This document shows positions 1 through 7,715 of a DNA stretch of 25,273 nt, piece by piece. Origin of the DNA: Nitrososphaerota archaeon (GTDB taxonomy: Archaea; Thermoproteota; Nitrososphaeria; Nitrososphaerales; UBA57); assembly GCA_016180375.1 (NCBI GenBank), contig JACPBJ010000034.1, forward strand, positions 1 through 25,273, given 5' to 3'. The position numbers and the translations under genes are program-made. The notes below the pieces were generated by a model, which saw only the letters and a program-made list of their open reading frames with translations, searched no databases and was not told the origin of the DNA. How positions within the stretch are numbered: position 1 is the stretch's first letter; the number at the start of each line of letters is the position of its first letter.

Positions 1-41
1 TCGAGCTTCAGGACAAGATAAGGAAGTCGAAGGTCAGGTAG
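1..41 (+). CDS. nuoB: 3' end of upstream nuo gene, probably nuoB (partial)
   Basis: Codons from base 3 read ELQDKIRKSKVR and stop at TAG (39-41), seven bases before the nuoC start. A short basic helical tail of this kind, placed immediately before nuoC in a nuo operon, fits the C-terminus of NuoB, the subunit that carries the terminal N2 Fe-S cluster. Only 12 residues are visible and no cluster ligands are in view, so identity rests on gene order (A-B-C-D) and not on motif evidence. Confidence 0.45.
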   Translation, partial: ELQDKIRKSKVR

Positions 42-47
42 TTCTTT

Positions 48-545
48 ATGTCCCAAAACATCGAGAAGGAGCAGTCATTACTGGCTAGTTTAAAGAGTAT
101 GGTCGGCGATGCTGTAACCGAGCTGTATGTTAACCCAAAGAGGATCAAAGTGCTCGCTGACAGCGCAAGAATTGTCGAAGTTGCGAAAGCTGTAAGGGAA
201 TTGGATTTTGATCAAGTAATGTCCGTAGGAGGCACGGACTTCCCCAAAGAGGATGTCTTTGCGCTTGACTACCATCTGATAAGTGTGGGCAACGATGATC
301 TCAAGAAGATAATCTTCGACGTATCAACAAAGATACCAAGAAAGGAACCCAAAATTTCTTCTCTGATTTCTGTCTGGCCAAGTGCAGAATACCACGAACA
401 GGAGACGTTCGAAATGCTCGGTATCATGTTCGAAGGCCACCCAAGAATGGAGAGACTGCTGCTACCCGAGGACTGGGACGACATCCCTCCTCTGAGGAAG
501 GAGTTCCAACTGCCTGGAAGAAAGGGAGAACATGGAAGTAGTTGA
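48..545 (+). CDS. nuoC: NADH-quinone oxidoreductase-type subunit C (NuoC, 30 kDa type)
   Basis: This is the 165-residue peripheral-arm subunit that packs against NuoD in complex I and does not bind a cofactor itself. The C-terminal third carries the family signature: HEQETFEMLGIMFEGHP at about 115-131, then LLLPEDW and PPLRKEF at about 147-153, matching the canonical 'E-x-F-D-x-x-G-I-x-F-x-G-H' and 'LRKDF' motifs. The length is normal for a stand-alone NuoC, with no fusion to NuoD. The ATG at 48 lies just after the upstream stop, and the 3' end overlaps nuoD by 14 nt, which implies translational coupling in the operon. No promoter is visible, so transcription must begin upstream of the window. 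Confidence 0.95.
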   Translation: MSQNIEKEQSLLASLKSMVGDAVTELYVNPKRIKVLADSARIVEVAKAVRELDFDQVMSVGGTDFPKEDVFALDYHLISVGNDDLKKIIFDVSTKIPRKEPKISSLISVWPSAEYHEQETFEMLGIMFEGHPRMERLLLPEDWDDIPPLRKEFQLPGRKGEHGSS

Positions 546-1638
546 TAAAGAGGGTAGAACGCTAACCTTCAGTGTTGGGCCACAGCACCCAGGTTCTGGT
601 CACTTTAGGATCATTGTTACGGTCGATGGTGACTTCATCGTCGATGTGAAGCCCGACCCTGGATACGTGCATCGGGGAGCGGAGAAGATGTCTGAGGAAA
701 GAACGTATATACAAAACATTCCGCACCTTGAGAGGCCTGTCATTATAGACTCCTGCGGAATTCTTTTTCCCTACGTGCTTGCGGTTGAGGAACTACTTGG
801 GATTCAGGCTCCGCCAAGGGCACAGTACATTCGCATCATCATGGCAGAGTTAAATCGAATCATCTCTCACATGTACTGGCTATCAATATTTGGAATCTTC
901 CTCGGTCATTCTACGATGTTCATGTGGCCTATGGGAGATAGAGAATTGTTCATAGACCTTGCAGAATCCATCGGAGGGACAAGGGTAACCTTCTCTTATT
1001 TTGTGCCCGGAGGAGTGAGGAATGATCTCCCAGAGGGTTTCAAGGAAAGAGCATTGAGGACATGCAACTACTTCGAGAAACGACTCAAGGAGTACAACAA
1101 AATTTTCTTCAGCAACCCGATGTTTCTGAAGCGAACTCAAGGAGTAGGGGTATTAAGTAAAGAAGATGCAATCAAGATAGGCGTCACAGGCCCGAATCTC
1201 AGAGCGTCGGGCGTAGCTTCTGACACAAGAAAGGATGAACCATACTCTTCGTATGACACAATAAAGTGGGACATTCCCGTAAGAAAGGAAGGAGACTGCC
1301 ACGCTAGAGGTATGGTAAGATTCCAGGAACTTTTCGACAGCATGAACATAATCAGGCAAGCGCTGGATTTGATACCTGAGGGTCCAGTAAAGGTTCCAAT
1401 GAGAGGACAGGTAAAGGGGAAGGTTGGGGAGGCATTCGCAAGAACCGAGGCGGCAAGGGGAACAATGTTCTACCATATTATCAGTGACGGGGCGACGCAT
1501 CCTTACAGGGTAAAGATCAGCGTACCTTCATTCAGGAATCTCATAGCAATACCATTCCTGCTGAAAGGTAGCCATATAGCCGATATGCCTCCGATCTACT
1601 GGGGCCTAGATTACTGGCCTGTGGAAGCAGACAAGTGA
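532..1638 (+). CDS. nuoD: NADH-quinone oxidoreductase-type subunit D (NuoD, 49 kDa type)
   Basis: This 368-residue subunit is homologous to the large subunit of NiFe hydrogenases and forms the quinone-reduction cavity with NuoB. It has the N-terminal loop VGPQHPGSGHFR, with His19 aligning to the conserved quinone-pocket histidine, then GYVHRGAEK and ERTYIQN at about 44-62. It ends in YWGLDYWPVEADK, where bacterial NuoD ends near 'D-P-V-M-G-E-V-D-R'. The hydrogenase nickel cysteines are absent, as expected for complex I. At the position of the conserved quinone-pocket tyrosine (T. thermophilus Tyr87 by my alignment) it has His65 (codon 724-726). It overlaps nuoC by 14 nt and sits 7 nt before nuoH. 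Confidence 0.96.
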   Translation: MEVVDKEGRTLTFSVGPQHPGSGHFRIIVTVDGDFIVDVKPDPGYVHRGAEKMSEERTYIQNIPHLERPVIIDSCGILFPYVLAVEELLGIQAPPRAQYIRIIMAELNRIISHMYWLSIFGIFLGHSTMFMWPMGDRELFIDLAESIGGTRVTFSYFVPGGVRNDLPEGFKERALRTCNYFEKRLKEYNKIFFSNPMFLKRTQGVGVLSKEDAIKIGVTGPNLRASGVASDTRKDEPYSSYDTIKWDIPVRKEGDCHARGMVRFQELFDSMNIIRQALDLIPEGPVKVPMRGQVKGKVGEAFARTEAARGTMFYHIISDGATHPYRVKISVPSFRNLIAIPFLLKGSHIADMPPIYWGLDYWPVEADK

Positions 1639-1645
1639 TACGAAG

Positions 1646-2806
1646 ATGGAAACGTTCGAGGAGTTCCTCAAAAGGGTAATCACCATTGTATTCTGGATAC
1701 TATTGCTCATACCTTTGATTATAATACCAGTGGTCTTACTAGTACTCGTCCCGCTGGGAGTACCTGTTCCGACTGCTAACAGGATCTTTACTGCAATCAT
1801 AGACCCTCTGGTAATGTTGCAATTCATGGATGAGTTGGGGCTTGGTCCAAGCTCTCTGTTCTTCAAAATAGCCGCATTTCCTGGATTCACATTTGCAGCT
1901 GGTGTTGCCACACTCACCATTTTGTACGAGAGGAAGCTTCTTGCAAAGATGCAGAACAGAGTGGGACCTCTCTACGCAGGAAGATTCGAGGGAATCCTCC
2001 AGCCTATAGCCGACCTCTTCAAGCTCATTTCCAAGGAAATTCTAACACCGGAGAAGGCAGACAAGCCGTTCTTTTGGGCGGTTCCGTTTTTGGTTATGGC
2101 TGTTGGGGGCTCATTTCTTGCACTTATCCCACTTTCCCCTGAAATTTACATAGCAAAATCGGAAATCGGTCTGTTGATCATTTTTGCGATCATAGGATTC
2201 TTCCCCCTAGTAGTGCTAATAGCAGGATGGGCAAGTAGCAACAAGTTCTCATTTATAGGCGGTTTAAGGGCTCTGCACCAGCTTATTTCATACGAAATAC
2301 CTCTACTACTTTCTGCAATAGGAGTAGTATTGCTTTCGGGATCTTTGGACCTCATGAAGATAGTGGATGCCCAGAAGAGCATGTGGTTCATAATACCCCA
2401 GTTCCTTGGAGCTACTATTTTCTACATAACAATGCTTGCAGAGCTTGAAAGAATTCCTTTCGATCTTCCAGAGGCGGATACAGAGCTCGTCGCTGGGTGG
2501 TACACAGAATATTCTGGAATGCATTTTGGTATTTTACAACTTGCTAACTATGTGAAACTCTACGGACTAGCTGCATTATTCATAATTCTATTTCTTGGCG
2601 GATGGAACGGCCCAGCATTTCTGCCGCCATTTGCATGGTTTCTGATCAAACTCTTCGTCGTTATCAGCGCTATACTGTTGCCAAGAGGGACGAATACTAG
2701 AGTAAGAATTGACCAATTGATCAGACTCGGCTGGGTATACCTTATCTTCCTTGCATTCGCAAACCTTTTCATAGCGCTGGCTGTGGCGTCGTTGGGGGTC
2801 ATCTGA
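1646..2806 (+). CDS. nuoH: NADH-quinone oxidoreductase-type membrane subunit H (NuoH)
   Basis: This is the membrane subunit at the junction of the peripheral and membrane arms; it forms part of the quinone channel and starts the proton path. The motif MQNRVGPLYAGRFEG followed by QPIADLFKLISKE lies at about 106-135. The acidic loop LERIPFDLPEAD and ELVAGWYTEYSGMHF lie at about 267-293, the classic NuoH signature. At 386 residues it is about 50 longer than typical bacterial NuoH, because of an N-terminal extension carrying an extra hydrophobic segment (about 12-38). The ATG at 1646 follows the nuoD stop by 7 nt. Its stop (TGA 2804-2806) is immediately followed by the inferred nuoI start. Confidence 0.96.
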   Translation: METFEEFLKRVITIVFWILLLIPLIIIPVVLLVLVPLGVPVPTANRIFTAIIDPLVMLQFMDELGLGPSSLFFKIAAFPGFTFAAGVATLTILYERKLLAKMQNRVGPLYAGRFEGILQPIADLFKLISKEILTPEKADKPFFWAVPFLVMAVGGSFLALIPLSPEIYIAKSEIGLLIIFAIIGFFPLVVLIAGWASSNKFSFIGGLRALHQLISYEIPLLLSAIGVVLLSGSLDLMKIVDAQKSMWFIIPQFLGATIFYITMLAELERIPFDLPEADTELVAGWYTEYSGMHFGILQLANYVKLYGLAALFIILFLGGWNGPAFLPPFAWFLIKLFVVISAILLPRGTNTRVRIDQLIRLGWVYLIFLAFANLFIALAVASLGVI

Positions 2807-2810
2807 CATT
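2794..2810 (+). promoter_or_regulatory. Shine-Dalgarno and inferred ATT start codon of nuoI
   Basis: GGGGGTCATC at 2794-2803 matches the archaeal/bacterial SD consensus GGAGGTGATC at 8 of 10 positions. It ends 8 nt (counted from GGGGGT) before ATT at 2808. No ATG, GTG or TTG exists in the nuoI frame between the upstream in-frame stop (2772-2774) and 2910, yet the translated codons 2808-2909 encode the conserved NuoI N-terminal helix. A CTG at 2781 is the only other near-cognate candidate. Confidence 0.6.
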
Positions 2811-3329
2811 AGCTTCCTCGTAGGCTTCTTTATTGCACTTTGGGCAGGGTTCAGGCAGATCTTCAGGAAAAGGTACACTCTGCGATATCCCGATCAGAAG
2901 CTTGACATTTTGAGGCTCGGAAATAGAAAATCTGGAGGTTATGAGTTCGATGCTAAGAAGCAGGTGGGTACAGCGGGTTTCAAGGGCCGCCATATTCTGT
3001 ACATGGATAAATGCACCGGCTGTTCGCTTTGCGCTATCGCCTGTGAGAATATAGCAGACTGCATCGACATGGTAAAGGTCGACAAGAACTTCCCTCAAAA
3101 CAAGAAATCGATTTTCCCGCAAATAGATTACGGAAGGTGCGTGTTCTGTGGGTTCTGCGTGGATGCGTGCCCGTTCGACTGTCTCTTTATGACGCCATTC
3201 TACGAACTTTCAACTACTGACAAGCGCTTGTTAGTCTATACTCCGGAGATGCTAAACATATACCCAGAGACGAAGGGAGAATTCGTAAATTTCATTCCTG
3301 ATGAAAAGAGCGGCGCACATCATGGTTGA
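2808..3329 (+). CDS. nuoI: NADH-quinone oxidoreductase-type subunit I (NuoI, 2x[4Fe-4S])
   Basis: This ferredoxin-like subunit carries clusters N6a and N6b to the N2 site. Cluster motif 1 is CTGCSLCAIAC (Cys about 69, 72, 75, 79); the usual proline after the fourth Cys is Glu. Motif 2 is CVFCGFCVDACP (Cys about 111, 114, 117, 121). The first conventional start in frame (TTG 2910) would drop about 34 residues that read SFLVGFFIALWAG, then FRQIFRKRYTLRYPDQKL. That is the membrane-docking helix plus the 'T-x-x-Y-P-x-x-K' segment found in NuoI. I therefore start it at ATT 2808, giving 173 residues, a normal length, one base after the nuoH stop and behind a good SD. The ATT start is inference; it could instead be a sequence error. 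Confidence 0.9.
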   Translation: MSFLVGFFIALWAGFRQIFRKRYTLRYPDQKLDILRLGNRKSGGYEFDAKKQVGTAGFKGRHILYMDKCTGCSLCAIACENIADCIDMVKVDKNFPQNKKSIFPQIDYGRCVFCGFCVDACPFDCLFMTPFYELSTTDKRLLVYTPEMLNIYPETKGEFVNFIPDEKSGAHHG

Positions 3330-3819
3330 CTCTCTTTTTCTTGTTCTCGCTCTTCTTACCATAGGCGCTTCCATCCTTGCTTTAGAGTCTAGGGAGCTGG
3401 TCTACGGTGCAGTTTCGCTAGCTGTTTCTCTTCTGGGGATCGCCGGCCTTTTCATACTGCTCGAGGCGACTTTCGTCGCGATGCTTCAAGTCATCGTCTT
3501 CGTTGGCGCCATTTCAGTGCTGATAATCTTCGTAGTCATGCTGGTTAGGAGGGAAAAGTGGGTTGCCCTGCCTGCTGGCGGCGAGGTGTTTGGAGGTCTG
3601 TTAATTGCGATTCTTCTGGTTGCTGTGGTTGGGTATCTTGCAGTAAACTCTGGAATATCATCCACATTGCCTCCGTCTTATGCGCCTCCATCATACACTC
3701 AAATCGGAATTCAGATTCTGACAGACTACTGGTTTGCACTTGAAATTCTTGGACTTGTCCTTGCAGCAGCGGTCATAGGTGCGCTAACCATGGCCAAAAT
3801 CGAGGGGAATGAGCCGTAA
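3322..3819 (+). CDS. nuoJ: NADH-quinone oxidoreductase-type membrane subunit J (NuoJ)
   Basis: This is a small hydrophobic membrane-arm subunit of about 165 residues with five predicted membrane segments. The conserved third-helix region reads FVGAISVLIIFVVMLV, close to the canonical 'Y-x-G-A-I-x-V-L-x-x-F-V-I-M' motif with its pi-bulge. Two starts are possible: ATG 3301 (adds MKRAAHI, overlaps nuoI by 29 nt) and ATG 3322 (overlaps by 8 nt). I prefer 3322 because MVDSLFLVLALLTIG starts directly with the first helix, as in homologues. It ends at TAA, whose last base begins the nuoK ATG. Confidence 0.92.
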   Translation: MVDSLFLVLALLTIGASILALESRELVYGAVSLAVSLLGIAGLFILLEATFVAMLQVIVFVGAISVLIIFVVMLVRREKWVALPAGGEVFGGLLIAILLVAVVGYLAVNSGISSTLPPSYAPPSYTQIGIQILTDYWFALEILGLVLAAAVIGALTMAKIEGNEP

Positions 3820-4127
3820 TGGAGACACTCTTCAGTTACTTCTTCGTATCACTCGTCCTTCTAGCAATAGGGGTCTATGGCCTTGTCTCGAAACGCAACG
3901 CTCTCAGGTTGCTGTTCGCTGTTGAAATCATAATCAACGCTGCAACGCTGAACTTTGTTGCGTTCTCCCGATATCTTCCAAGCCCGTCTGTTACAGGGCA
4001 GACGTTTGTTGTGTTCGCAATCGCGCTTGCTGCGGCAGAAGCGGCTGCAGGGCTAGCTATAATAGTTGTAGCCTTTAGGCTCAACCGCGATATTGATGTC
4101 AAAGAACTGAAGAGGCTAAGGGGTTAA
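3819..4127 (+). CDS. nuoK: NADH-quinone oxidoreductase-type membrane subunit K (NuoK)
   Basis: At 102 residues this is the normal length for this three-helix subunit (MrpC homologue). Glu36 (LLFAVEIIINAATLNF) and Glu74 (ALAAAEAAAGLAI) match the two membrane-buried glutamates known to be needed for proton transfer in E. coli NuoK. The start ATG overlaps the nuoJ TAA by one base (TAATG), a sign of coupled translation. Nine bases separate it from the first nuoM. Confidence 0.95.
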   Translation: METLFSYFFVSLVLLAIGVYGLVSKRNALRLLFAVEIIINAATLNFVAFSRYLPSPSVTGQTFVVFAIALAAAEAAAGLAIIVVAFRLNRDIDVKELKRLRG

Positions 4128-4136
4128 GATCAAAAA

Positions 4137-5642
4137 ATGGCAGTCATTCTGGGGCAATCCCTATTGTTACCCATAATCCTAGCACCCCTTGCCTACCTTA
4201 TTGGAAGGAGGGTGGGGGCAAAAACCGGCTGGTTTGCCTTTGTAGTTCTGGCATATTCCACGATAATGTTGCTGTTTGCAGGGATGCAGGGTTCAGAATA
4301 CACAGAAGTCTATCCTTGGCAGCCAATAGGCGAATTCGGGCTTAAGTTAGATGGGCTTAGCGCACCATTTGCAGCCATAATCTACATTCTGTCAACCACG
4401 CTCGCTGTATACTCAATACCTTACATGAAGCATAAGGTCGAGGAGGAGTTTGAGCATCATTCACCCGAAGTCGAGCAGGCTATCAAAAGGAAGATGGGCT
4501 TGTACTATTCGCTTTACCTCTTGTACGCTGCGGGGATGCTTGGAACCGTCCTCGCAACTAATCTGATTCAATTCTACATATTCTTTGAGCTCATGCTCAT
4601 CCCTTCATTCTTCCTTATTGCAGAGTTTGGCTACGGAGACCGTTACAGAATCTCCTTAATGTACTTCCTCTGGACGCACGTAGGAGCGGTGATTCTTCTT
4701 GCCGCGATACTTTCTATCGGATTCCTCGGAGGAGGATTCGATTTTGCAAAGATCTCAACATCAGGGATTCCCGAAGGCATCAGAGTCTGGTTAGGAATCG
4801 CCGTCACCCTTGGCTTGTTCGTGAAGCTAGCCGCAGCAGGCTTGCATGTCTGGCTGCCATACGCACATGCTGAAGCCCCAACTCCTATCAGTGCTTTACT
4901 TTCGCCTGCGATGATCGGCATTGGAGGCTATTCTTTCATCAGGATTCTTGTCTTCTTGGTTCCTTCCGCATACGCATCTGTTGCATTCTGGGTCAGCATC
5001 TGGGGTCTCATTACCATGCTCTACGGAGGGCTCATGGTCTTCGCGCAGGATGATATTAAGAGAGTTCTTGCTTATTCGAGCGTAAGCCAGATGGGTTACA
5101 TAATTTTCGGCATGGCTTCAGCATACTACGTTGGTGTTGGAGGTTCGGTCTTCCAATATGTCAGCCATGGAACAGGCAAGGCACTGCTCTTCATGGCGGC
5201 AGGCGCTATCATACTTCAGACCGGAGGGCTTAGAAGCATAGGCAAACTTGGTGGGCTGGCTGGTAAACTTCCCATTACTGCAACTTGCGCGCTCATAGGG
5301 TTCCTTGTTATCGTTGGTGTTCCTCCCATGAATGGCTTTCAGTCGGAATGGATGCTGTTCTTCGGCTCTTTCGCTGGTGCGCTTCAATCTGGCTCGCAGG
5401 AGAAGTTGATAATCACCGCACTGGCATTGACAACTACACCCGTAACTGCAGGCTATGCGATGTGGACCATGCGTAGAGTCTTCTTTGGCAAAACGCCGGA
5501 GAACTTATCCAATGTAAAAGACCCTCCAGCAACGATAACGATTCCATTAATTTTCTTGGCTGCTCTTAGCATAATATTGGGAATTTATCCAAACCTCGTT
5601 ACGGAAAGGCTCCTCCCTCTACTCAGCGCAGTGATGAAGTAG
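4137..5642 (+). CDS. nuoM: Antiporter-like membrane subunit NuoM, first copy
   Basis: This 501-residue Mrp-antiporter-family pump subunit has about 14 membrane helices. The key residues expected for pumping are present: Glu151 in helix 5 (FFELMLIPSF), Lys230 in helix 7 (LGLFVKLAAAGLHVWLP), and a glutamate in helix 12 (VGVPPMNGFQSEWMLF). The helix-12 glutamate marks NuoM, since NuoL and NuoN have lysine there. The loop near residues 98-120 (KHKVEEEFEHH and following) is longer and more charged than I expect for bacterial NuoM. It is placed between nuoK and nuoL, so it probably sits between NuoK/N and the distal pumps; exact placement in the arm cannot be read from the sequence. Stop codon TAG abuts the nuoL start. 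Confidence 0.93.
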   Translation: MAVILGQSLLLPIILAPLAYLIGRRVGAKTGWFAFVVLAYSTIMLLFAGMQGSEYTEVYPWQPIGEFGLKLDGLSAPFAAIIYILSTTLAVYSIPYMKHKVEEEFEHHSPEVEQAIKRKMGLYYSLYLLYAAGMLGTVLATNLIQFYIFFELMLIPSFFLIAEFGYGDRYRISLMYFLWTHVGAVILLAAILSIGFLGGGFDFAKISTSGIPEGIRVWLGIAVTLGLFVKLAAAGLHVWLPYAHAEAPTPISALLSPAMIGIGGYSFIRILVFLVPSAYASVAFWVSIWGLITMLYGGLMVFAQDDIKRVLAYSSVSQMGYIIFGMASAYYVGVGGSVFQYVSHGTGKALLFMAAGAIILQTGGLRSIGKLGGLAGKLPITATCALIGFLVIVGVPPMNGFQSEWMLFFGSFAGALQSGSQEKLIITALALTTTPVTAGYAMWTMRRVFFGKTPENLSNVKDPPATITIPLIFLAALSIILGIYPNLVTERLLPLLSAVMK

Positions 5643-7707
5643 TTGGCAGAAATCCCTTTCACTCTAGCGCCTTGGCTCGTCTGGATCATTCCATTAGCAG
5701 GAGCTTTGCTGACTCCTCTGTTTGCAAAGTTAGGAGATAAGCCTAGGGACTACATAGCGGTAATCTTCCCTCTAGCATCAGCAATCTCCGCAGCCACAAT
5801 GCTCCCATTAGCTCTCTCGGGCGAAGTATTCCATCAGCAGGTACCTTGGATAACTGCCCTGAACATCAAGGCAGGTGTACTTGCAGATCCTCTAAGCGTC
5901 CTGATGGCCAACATAGTTGCATGGATTTCATTTCTCATAATGGTATACAGCACTGGGTACATGCACGGAGACAAATCCCTCACAAGATACTGGTTCTTCA
6001 TGAATTTCTTCATTGGAAGCATGCAGCTGATAGTGCTCTCGGACAATTTTCTGCAACTGTTCTTTGGATGGGAAGGAGTTGGTTTATGCTCTTACGCCTT
6101 GATAGGCTTCTGGAACAAGGATCAGGAGAAGGATTACGTAGGTACCGTTGGCCATACTACATGGGGCCTTCCTCAAGCTTACTCTCCTAGTCACGCTGGC
6201 ATGAAGGCTTTTGTCACTACGAGGGTTGGAGATGTCGCATTTCTTATTGGAATTCTCACTCTGTTCTATTTCTCAGGCACGTTCAGTTTCACTGAATTGG
6301 CAGAGGAGCACAAATGGGCTGCTGATCTCGCAAGATCAGGACTTCTGATTCCTGTTGCAGTTCTGATATTTGGAGGCTCAATAGGCAAATCGGCTCAATT
6401 TCCACTTCACGAGTGGCTTCCAGACGCCATGGCCGGTCCTACTTCGGTATCAGCCTTGATACATGCGGCTACGATGGTCAAGGCAGGCGTATTTCTTGTC
6501 GCTAGAATTGGCCCTCTCTTCTATACAGCGGTTCAATCAATTAACATGGTTTCTCCATTCTTCCTTACGGTTGCTTGGATAGGCGCGATAACTGCGTTCC
6601 TGGCTGCGAGTCAGGCTCTTGTATCTAAAGAGGTGAAGAAGGTCATGGCATATTCTACAGTCTCGCAAATAGGTTACATGATGCTCGGATTGGGCGTTGC
6701 TGGACTTGCGAGCGAATTCGTCGCAGGATTCGTCGCTGGGTTCTTCCATCTGACCAACCATGCTATCTTCAAGGCATCACTCTTCATGGGGGCGGGGGCT
6801 TTGATTCATGCTACTGGAACCAAGTACATGAACGAAATGGGAGGGCTGAGAAAGCATATGCGAAAGACCTATTTTGCTATGCTAATTGTAACAGGCTCTC
6901 TTGCAGGAGTTCCATTCCTCAGCGGATTCTGGAGCAAGGACGCTGTATTAGCTGCTGTGCTCAATGTTGAAAGTGCTAGCGTAGCGTTTCCCCTGTTTGT
7001 CGTTGCAGTAGTGACAGCGATAATGACATCGTTCTATTCGTTCAGGATGATAGGCATGATATTCTTCGGAGAGAAGAGCCATCATTTAGAAAAGATGGAG
7101 GAGCATGGACACCATGTCCACGAAGCCCCTGCCGTGATGTGGTTACCATATGGCATTCTTGCAGTTGCCACTTTGATAATAGGGCTAACTGGACCGTTCT
7201 TCGAGGGGTTCTTGGAGAATTCACTTGGAAAGTACCTCGAGGAATCGTTTGGCATGCATATTGCTGAGGAGGGTTTCAAACTCAACCCCATAGCAGTTTC
7301 GGGATCGGTGATTGCTCTTGCTATTGGAGGGTTCTTGGGTTACAACTTCTACATAGCCTGGTTCGATTTACAAGTTCCTCGAAAACAGATGGTACATCAA
7401 TGCTCTATACTACAAGGTCTTCGTCAATGGAACAATATCATTTGGCAATGCTGTATTCAGAGGGGTAGAGTTAGGAATTCTCGACAAGACGAACACCGGG
7501 GTTTCAAAGTTGACGATTGGCTTCTCTTCGGTAAGCAGCTGGTTTGATAGCCATGTTGTTGATGGAATTGTTAATGGCATAGCGACAGCAAGCGCAATGG
7601 TTTCTGGGAGTGTAAGGAAAGTTCAGACAGGAGTCACGGAGCAGTACGTCTTTGGCTTCGCAGCTGGCATAGTGTTGCTGGTGATATTCATGCTTCTACT
7701 CTTGTAG
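5643..7707 (+). CDS. nuoL: Antiporter-like membrane subunit NuoL with an apparent frameshift near 7356
   Basis: NuoL is the distal pump subunit whose C-terminal lateral helix (HL) runs along the membrane arm. Key residues are Glu144 (FFGWEGVGLCSYAL), Lys249 (GGSIGKSAQFPLHEWLP) and helix-12 lysine (GVPFLSGFWSKDAVL). The start is TTG 5643, directly after the nuoM stop. The frame from 5643 stays NuoL-like until YNFYIA (7341-7358), then reads out-of-family sequence to a stop at 7547. From 7357 the next frame reads PGSIYKFLENRWYINALYYK and continues through WFDSHVVDGIVNGIA, KVQTG and a final membrane helix to TAG 7707, the true NuoL C-terminus. Joined length is about 687 residues. The loop before PGS looks short, so a lost stretch of 3n+2 bases is more likely than one extra base. 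HL appears extended. Confidence 0.9.
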
Positions 7708-7715
7708 GTGAGAAT

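Noticed and set aside
2799..3122. Minus-strand 107-codon frame opposite nuoI
   Set aside because: It is a shadow of nuoI and the nuoH/nuoI junction; the plus strand carries clear NuoI motifs there.
2910..3329. nuoI starting at TTG 2910
   Set aside because: This would remove the conserved N-terminal helix and T-L-R-Y-P segment and leave a 104-nt gap in an otherwise tightly packed operon.
7510..7707. Separate 65-residue membrane protein gene
   Set aside because: It is the C-terminal end of NuoL in the shifted frame; homologous sequence extends upstream of its TTG to at least 7357.
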